A DNA stretch of 64,000 nucleotides, from NCBI RefSeq assembly GCF_019145205.1, contig NZ_JAHSTT010000002.1, forward strand, positions 434,001-498,000, given 5' to 3'. A program made the translations under genes and the position numbers. Under the pieces are notes generated by a model. That model was given only the letters and a program-made list of their open reading frames with translations. It was not told the origin of the DNA and made no database searches. Source of the stretch: Pseudomonas khavaziana. GTDB lineage: Bacteria > Pseudomonadota > Gammaproteobacteria > Pseudomonadales > Pseudomonadaceae. This document shows, piece by piece, positions 62,423 to 64,000 of this stretch. Positions within the stretch are counted from its first letter, which is position 1, and the number at the start of each line of letters is the position of its first letter.

Positions 62423-63022
62423 AGAGCGGTGCCACAGCGCGTAATACACCCGCCCGGATTTCTGCTCCCGGTGCAGGCGCCAGCTGCCCGGCAGGCCGAG
62501 TGTGGAAGGCGCGGTCTCGCTTTCAGTGTAGACCCAGGCATCCGGCGCCAACCACTGGCGCTCTTCCAGCAATGCGCACACGGTCGGCAGCAGGTTCTGG
62601 TTGAACGGCGGGTCGAGAAACACCACGTCATATTCCGTGGCCGCCTGGGTTTCCAGATAGCGCAGCGCGTCAGCCGTCTGCACCTGGCCGGTAGTGCAGC
62701 GCAGCGTGCCCAGGTGCTCCTTGAGGCTGGACACTGCCACATTACTGGCATCCAGCGCCTGACCCTGGGCGGCGCCACGGGACAGCGCCTCCAGGAACAA
62801 CGCGCCACTGCCGGCGAACGGATCAAGCACCTTGGCCCCGCCGATATACGGCGCGAGCCAGTTGAACAGGGTTTCACGCACGCGGTCCGGCGTCGGGCGC
62901 AGGCCGACGACGTCAGGGAAGCTCAGCTTGCGGCTGCCCCATTCACCGCCAATGATGCGCAGTTGGCCCACGCCGTTATGTACGTTGTGGACAGGTTTTT
63001 TCGGGCGAGATGAACTGGCCAT
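62417..63022 (-). CDS. rsmD: 16S rRNA (guanine966-N2)-methyltransferase
   Basis: The protein has 201 residues. LRIIGGEWGSRKLSFPDVVG and LRPTPDRVRETLFNWLAP are the N-terminal signature. Motif I is VLDPFAGSGALFLEALSRG and the catalytic NPPY-type motif is DVVFLDPPFNQN. It methylates G966 of 16S rRNA. The stop codon and last Leu codon lie in the adjoining REPIN. The M16 peptidase stop overlaps its start by 1 nt (TAATG), so it is translated with that gene. Confidence 0.95.
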   Translation of the reverse strand: MASSSRPKKPVHNVHNGVGQLRIIGGEWGSRKLSFPDVVGLRPTPDRVRETLFNWLAPYIGGAKVLDPFAGSGALFLEALSRGAAQGQALDASNVAVSSLKEHLGTLRCTTGQVQTADALRYLETQAATEYDVVFLDPPFNQNLLPTVCALLEERQWLAPDAWVYTESETAPSTLGLPGSWRLHREQKSGRVYYALWHRSL

Positions 63023-64000
63023 TAATGCTCCGGAACCCCGAGCGGCTGCTCGGCAGGTTTATCAGTGGGGGGCGGTAGTGGCTTTTGCGCAATTGTCGGG
63101 CCGGCGGTCACGATGACCATCTTGTCGGCGCTCAAGTGTTTGTTCATGGCTGCCTTGACCTGCTCTACGGTCAGGGCCTGGGATTGTTTCATGAAATCTT
63201 CCAGATAGTTCAGCGGCAGGTTGTAGAAACCCATGGCGCCCAACTGCCCGACGATATCGGCGTTGCTCGCGGTGGACAGCGGGAAGCTGCCAGCCAGTTC
63301 GCGCTTGGCGTCATCCAGTTCTTTTTGCGTCGGACCGGTCTTGAGGTAGTCAGCCAGAACGTCTTCAACCAGGCGCAGGGTGCCACCGCTCATTTCGGCG
63401 CGGGTCTGCAGGTTGATCATGAACGGGCCACGCACCTGCATCGGTGAGAAACCGGAGTACACACCGTAGGTCAGGCCGCGCTTCTCACGCACTTCACTCA
63501 TCAAGCGGGTGCCGAAGCCGCCGCCGCCGAGGATCTGGTTGCCCAGGGATAAAGCAGCGTAGTCCGGGTCGGCGCGGTCGATCCCCAGTTGCGCGAACAG
63601 CAGGTGGGTCTGCTTGGATGGGAACTCGATGCGGCTCAGGCCGGGTTTTGGCTCGGTCGGCTGGGCAATCTTGGCCATGGCCGGGCCTTTGGGCAGTGAG
63701 GCAGAGACCTTGGCCGTCATGGCCTCGGCTTCGGCGCGGGTCAGATCGCCCACCACCGCAATCACTGCATTACCGGCGGCATAGGCTTTGGCGTGAAACG
63801 CCTGCAACTGCGCCAAGGTAATCTTCGGCACGCTCTCGGAGGTGCCTTCGCTTGGGTGCGCATAAGGGTGGTCGCCGTACAGGCGTTTGAACAACTCAAT
63901 GCTCGCCAGCTTGCCGGGGTTCTGCTTCTGGTACTCGAAACCGGCCAGGATCTGGTTCTTGATCCGTGCCAGGGAGTCCGCCGGGAACGTCGGCTGGCCG
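63022..64000 (-). CDS. M16-family zinc peptidase-like protein (5' end outside window)
   Basis: The visible part is the C-terminal part of the protein (about 325 residues), open to the window edge and starting GQPTFPADSLARIKNQILAGF. It has YAAGNAVIAVVGDLTRAEAE, RIEFPSKQTHLLFAQLGIDR and GGGFGTRLMSEVREKRGLTYGVYSGF, the non-catalytic half typical of M16 C-terminal domains (pitrilysin/processing-peptidase class). The HxxEH zinc site would be N-terminal, beyond 64000, so activity cannot be judged; pseudomonads usually carry two M16 genes in tandem here. It ends in an overlap with rsmD. Confidence 0.92.
   Translation of the reverse strand, partial: GQPTFPADSLARIKNQILAGFEYQKQNPGKLASIELFKRLYGDHPYAHPSEGTSESVPKITLAQLQAFHAKAYAAGNAVIAVVGDLTRAEAEAMTAKVSASLPKGPAMAKIAQPTEPKPGLSRIEFPSKQTHLLFAQLGIDRADPDYAALSLGNQILGGGGFGTRLMSEVREKRGLTYGVYSGFSPMQVRGPFMINLQTRAEMSGGTLRLVEDVLADYLKTGPTQKELDDAKRELAGSFPLSTASNADIVGQLGAMGFYNLPLNYLEDFMKQSQALTVEQVKAAMNKHLSADKMVIVTAGPTIAQKPLPPPTDKPAEQPLGVPEH

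Overview
The window is a chromosomal segment of a Pseudomonas of the P. fluorescens group. Three things point there. The codon use is GC-rich. The order of housekeeping genes (serA, D-2-hydroxyglutarate dehydrogenase, aaaA, rpiA, ilvA, rppH, ptsP, lgt, thyA, folA, ilvD, mutM, fdx, coaD, lao genes, rsmD) follows, from memory and unchecked, the P. aeruginosa PA0305-PA0371 backbone. Intergenic spaces are studded with the two REP families typical of fluorescent pseudomonads: GTGGGAGGGGGCTTGC and TGTAGGAGCGAGCTTGCTCGCG. No rRNA, tRNA, CRISPR array, prophage or classical insertion sequence was seen. The only transposase-like gene is a REP-associated tyrosine transposase (RAYT).

Layout. 0-16 kb: AhpD-like protein (cut by the window edge), AraC regulator, a HacB-like N-terminal-nucleophile acylase, a thioredoxin-like membrane protein, two hydrolase/oxygenase genes, a half-length solute-binding protein, the serA / D-2-hydroxyglutarate dehydrogenase divergon, two SdiA-regulated-type proteins, and the AaaA autotransporter aminopeptidase. 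16-25.6 kb: rpiA, ilvA, a histidinol-phosphatase-type HAD enzyme, rppH-ptsP, NRDE protein, lgt-thyA. 25.8-28.6 kb: a divergent cadR/cadA cadmium-zinc resistance pair with a clear MerR-type promoter. 28.6-34.9 kb: an aminoethylphosphonate-type uptake locus (LysR, ATPase, double permease, binding protein, FAD oxidoreductase). 35-36.9 kb: three tandem paralogues of an unrecognised protein built from duplicated modules with dockerin/EF-hand-like calcium loops, in visibly AT-richer DNA. This is the least explained part of the window.

36.9-49.3 kb: a DUF3482 GTPase/DUF2868 pair, folA, cystine transporter tcyP, a phosphorylcholine-phosphatase-like HAD enzyme, an ECF sigma/FecR/TonB-receptor iron system with a candidate Fur box, and ilvD. 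49.5-55.7 kb: RAYT flanked by two near-identical REPINs, an MFS exporter, an RlmI-type methyltransferase, an HDOD protein, mutM, ferredoxin and coaD. 55.8-64 kb: laoABC with divergent laoR (long-chain alcohol oxidation), sseA, yheT, rsmD and the C-terminal part of an M16 peptidase.

The REP/REPIN copies sit almost only between genes, often directly against a stop codon, and in one case (rsmD) appear to supply it. Functional assignments come from motifs and family knowledge read by eye; no database search was run.
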